This document shows, in pieces, positions 60,731-64,000 of a stretch of DNA of 64,000 bases; position 1 is the first letter of the stretch, and each line of letters begins with the position of its first letter. The notes beneath the pieces are model-generated. The model was given only the letters and a program-made list of their open reading frames with translations, made no database searches and was not told the DNA's origin. The stretch is from Azolla pinnata (lineage: Eukaryota > Streptophyta > Polypodiopsida > Salviniales > Salviniaceae): NCBI GenBank assembly GCA_037176905.1, contig JBBBWG010004669.1:1-64000 (forward strand), written 5' to 3'. The translations under genes were made by a program, and so were the position numbers.

Positions 60731-61033
60731 TTTGTTTGATAACTTTTCCCTATTGTAATGCGCCCGGCGTTTGCCAACTGGTAAATCAATCAGCACTTCG
60801 AGTAGTGACAACTAGTTTTAGCAGCTCCGACAGATTGATTGATGTCGAATATGGTATCGTGTCTCTCCATTATGATCTCAACAAACAACGACGACGACGA
60901 CGACGACGACGGTTCTGAACTAATTGAACAGTGGGTTCATCCATCTAGGCAGAATTACGAGAGAAAGCAATATTGCCCAAAATCTGATTCTGATATTTCC
61001 TCGTAATATGCACCTTTGTCGTCGAATTCTTCA

Positions 61034-61051
61034 CACCCCCCCCCCCCCCCC
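61034..61051. repeat. Poly-C run
   Basis: A run of about 18 C between the two foldback-related copies; prone to length error in sequencing. Confidence 0.85.
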
Positions 61052-61179
61052 AAGAACGCCACTATATTTGATTAGGGTACTATAAATTACCTGGAGTTGA
61101 TTAATGATGATCACTAGATTAATGCAGAGCTATAATAATTAGCGTCGACGAATTCGTCCGCGTGTTGCTGGTTACTGAC

Positions 61180-61625
61180 CACAAAGAACGCCTAATTAAC
61201 AAAGAATTACCAAAGAACGCCTAATTAACCGAATTCTAAATTACATCTCAACGCCAACTGAAATTGAAATAATTTACTAAAACCTAATCTTAATATCTTC
61301 CACTAAAAACTAACACGCCGATAAATTCTACGAGTACTGGTTTTACTCCTACATATCGCGGATTCCCGCCAATCGATCCTAATCGATTCCCTAACTATAT
61401 TCGATTAAACAGAAGCGTGTCATTTTACAGTCTGATTAATTCATTTAATAACATGTTGATTGATAATTTGGTGTTAATACTCAAGTAGTCGAGCGTTAAA
61501 TGTTAAATTGAGTTCGCAATCAATTGATTCGGTTTTAATCAATCAATTGCGCAGTGATTTTGAGAGCTAGGCATTAATTTATAATGCCTACTGCTCTCGG
61601 TAGGCGTCAATATGACACCTAGTTT
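61180..61625. mobile_element. Second full-length-like copy of the foldback (MITE-like) family
   Basis: The reversed right end reads ATTAATGCCTAGcTCTC, then CACTGcGcAATTGAT, then AACACCAAA. This parallels attaatgcctagttttctc, cactgagaaattgat and aacaccaaa at 35253-35330. Its ttccctaactatattcgatt followed by aaacagaagc also matches, reversed, 35350-35385. Family membership is therefore supported at several ordered points. Confidence 0.6.
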
Positions 61626-63255
61626 ATAGTTGGTTAGCCGTTTTTTTGGGGTATTTTTTTGCCCTTCTAGTCGTAATTCTTTATACTAGTAGCATGTTCT
61701 ACGAATCTCGAGGGATCTCGTCCTTGCGCCGGTCTTCTCCCAGTCCTCGACCAGTAAAACAGCGCTCGCAATCGGTCAACCGACGTCTGTACTACTTGAG
61801 TATATAGCGCATACATTGGATAACGCATTGATTCAGGTAGCACGCAATCGGGCGCTGATGATCAGCAGGAGTTGTTAATTGAAATTCGGGGTGCAGCTAG
61901 CTAAGTGATCATCAATTGCGGGCCCATGCATGCATCGATCCTGGCAAATGATCGTCGACGAAACGGGCCTGAAGTAAGTAGCCAGTCAAAACTGAAAGAT
62001 CAGCACAGACGCTGATGCAGGTGATCCAGTGATAGAGATCAGTTACAAGCAACAGATCACTTGCAGGCGATGGCGCTACTCATGTGATTGTGCCGTTAAT
62101 TATGGAGCCTAGTATTATGCAGGCATTCATCAATTTGCATAGTCTAAATTCAGCAGCAGCTTGTGCGGAATGTTAATCTAGCCTAATATCTGTTGTGTAT
62201 GATAACAGTGTGTACTCGATGATCAGCGAAATCTGGTAAGAATTAGAGGTTCGATTATAGCAAGAAGATCCAACTATTACAACCAAGGCCTCACACACAC
62301 ACACACACACACATATAGATTTACGTCTTTCAATTACCTGATTCCATAGTTCTATATTGTAACGGTATTGGACCACATTCACTACTAATATTGGACTAGA
62401 TTCACTATTATATATGTAGCTTGTAACGGTAATACACTATACTAACTATAATATGTAACTCACACAATTACTATTTAATATTAGATAGCTTATTAGTCTA
62501 ACCCTAATTGCCGTAGCTAGCTAGCTAAAGCTTAGCTACTTCTACCAGAGTAACGTGATCACATATTTGGGCAATCTTATGTCACGACGCTCTATGCATA
62601 TATCCTCCTTTCTGTCTGATTGGTACTGAGATCGACGATGCGGCTAGAAGATGAAAGAAGAACCCTGCAGGTCCCTCGTGATCTGATCGCCTCCGGATCT
62701 ATTTGTAGCAAGCTGCTTTCGCGACGTAGCTAGCATTAATGGAGAGAGGTGCTACCAAACGCCGCCGCTATCCCTAGCTGGCTGAAATTATTTGCCGCTG
62801 AATTCGTACATGATTGATGGGGTAAAACCACGACTCTGAAAATACGGAATAGAATTGTATAGCACGCATGCGTCGAGCTGCAAAAGCTCGGAATTAACTA
62901 ATCGCCCGCGTCTTCAATTCCTTCTTCCATCTAATTTCTTCTTCTAACTACAGATTTTTCGTCTTGTTTTCCTTTTTTTATTATTTTGCGACTAAAGGTA
63001 TCCGCCGGCAACAAGCTGCTGCCGCTGCAAATCCCTGCAGTTACAAAAGAGCTTTTACCGTATCTGAAGATCCCGAAACCCTAATTCACGTGTCGATGGC
63101 GAAGTATGCGGGCCGGCGAAATATTGGATCAACCCGCTAACCCTAATCTTCCGCTTTATACACCATTCGGTATACATATCTTGCATGTAATGCATGCACC
63201 TGAGTGTGCATGGATGTTATGCGTATGTCAACCGATGGTGTACGTCTACATCCTG
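61626..63255. other. Gene-poor region
   Basis: No gene recognised. An (AC)n tract lies at 62290-62312. Many AGCT-containing palindromes (tagctagctagcta near 62515) are seen. Confidence 0.5.
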
Positions 63256-63510
63256 GGCCGTATTTCTACGGTAGATCGTGGTCATCGGTCGGCCGGATGT
63301 GGCCGTATGTCTTCGGTGGAGCATACTCATCGGCCGGCCGTATGTGGCCGTATTAAATACGGTGGAGCATGCTCATCGGCCGGCCGGATGTGGCCGTATT
63401 TCTCTACGGTGGAGTATACTCATCGGCCGGCCTGATGTGGCCGTATTTCTACGGTAGAGCATGCTCATCGGCCGGCTGTATGTGGCCGTATTTCTCTACG
63501 GTGGAGCGGT
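63256..63510. repeat. 45-47-bp GC-rich tandem repeat, six copies
   Basis: ggccgtat starts at 63256, 63301, 63346, 63392, 63439 and 63484. Each unit carries catcggccggcc and a short inverted pair around ggccgtatttct/ctacgg. It stands out as GC-rich with many CpG in AT-rich surroundings. Confidence 0.92.
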
Positions 63511-64000
63511 GATCTAGTAAAACCTAGCAGCTAGCTCATGGCGCAGCTTCGTTTGAACTACGCGAGCTAGCTGGAACAAGAAGCGACACTGGTGCTAGCG
63601 CCGCTACATTGAAGCTGCGGTAATTAGGTGAAACCGGCCACTAATTATACACCAATCGATTTCGTATATACACTTCACTACCTCGCTAATTCGATTCTCT
63701 TGGTGATCTGCGCGTAATCAGCTCACATTTCCCTACAAAGGCGATGGATGTATTACTTCGACGTTAGGCGATGTGATCGTGCCCGCGCTCAGCAGCTACA
63801 CTCCTCTCCTTATGACCATGTCTCAACATTACTTCGTGCGAATCAGAAAATTAAGCGTTTGCCTCATTCCCGAGGCAAATGTTAAATTCCCATGTGCATA
63901 GGACATGGCGAGCGTTTTCTGATCGCATTTTCTTCTTGATTTTCATAGAATTCTCGGCTCTAGTACTGTGGAATTAGCCGATGCAAACTATGGCGGACGG
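63511..64000. other. Right-edge region, no gene seen
   Basis: Nothing recognisable is present; any gene starting here would lie mostly outside the window. Confidence 0.5.

Noticed and set aside
63256-63510. CRISPR-like array
   Set aside because: Units are contiguous with no unique spacers, and the window is clearly eukaryotic.
46441-64000. Possible LTR retrotransposon in the gene-poor region
   Set aside because: I found no long terminal repeats and no frames resembling gag, protease, reverse transcriptase or integrase.

Overview
This window is nuclear DNA from a land plant, most likely a flowering plant. The evidence is short GT-AG introns, plant-specific protein families (DUF4057, the MYBC1/LUX clade of GARP factors, plant EH/Pan1), degenerate Arabidopsis-type CCCTAAA telomere-like repeats, and a microRNA160 hairpin. 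I cannot assign a genus from sequence alone.

The left two thirds (1-45.3 kb) holds five protein-coding genes whose exons I placed by hand, using reading frame, splice-site phase and family similarity. In order they are: a DUF4057 gene on the minus strand, cut by the left edge; ARP5 (minus, 12 exons, 704 aa), the actin-related subunit of the INO80 chromatin remodeller; a cytosolic-type tyrosyl-tRNA synthetase (plus, 10 exons, 376 aa); a GARP transcription factor of the MYBC1/LUX clade (minus, single exon, very rich in amino-acid repeats); and an EH-domain endocytic protein of the plant EH1/Pan1 type (minus, 13 exons, 999 aa), a TPLATE-complex subunit. These are unrelated housekeeping or regulatory genes rather than a functional cluster. 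ARP5 and the synthetase are divergent, and the DNA between them holds a satellite-like array.

The right third (45.3-64 kb) is a gene-poor, AT-rich stretch with no convincing protein-coding gene. Its one clear gene is a MIR160 hairpin on the minus strand near 52.8 kb. miR160 controls ARF10/16/17-type auxin response factors in land plants.

The non-coding DNA is unusually rich in local duplications: a 181-184 bp satellite array, a degenerate interstitial telomere block, minisatellites with periods of 23, 32, 43, 45, 67 and 150 bp, several ~60-200 bp tandem duplications, and long GAA/CTT and GAT tracts near gene 5' ends. A dispersed foldback (MITE-like) repeat family appears at 35.2, 60.4 and 61.2 kb, and a second MITE-like element sits in an EH1 intron. 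I saw no LTR retrotransposon, retrovirus-like element or long transposase gene.
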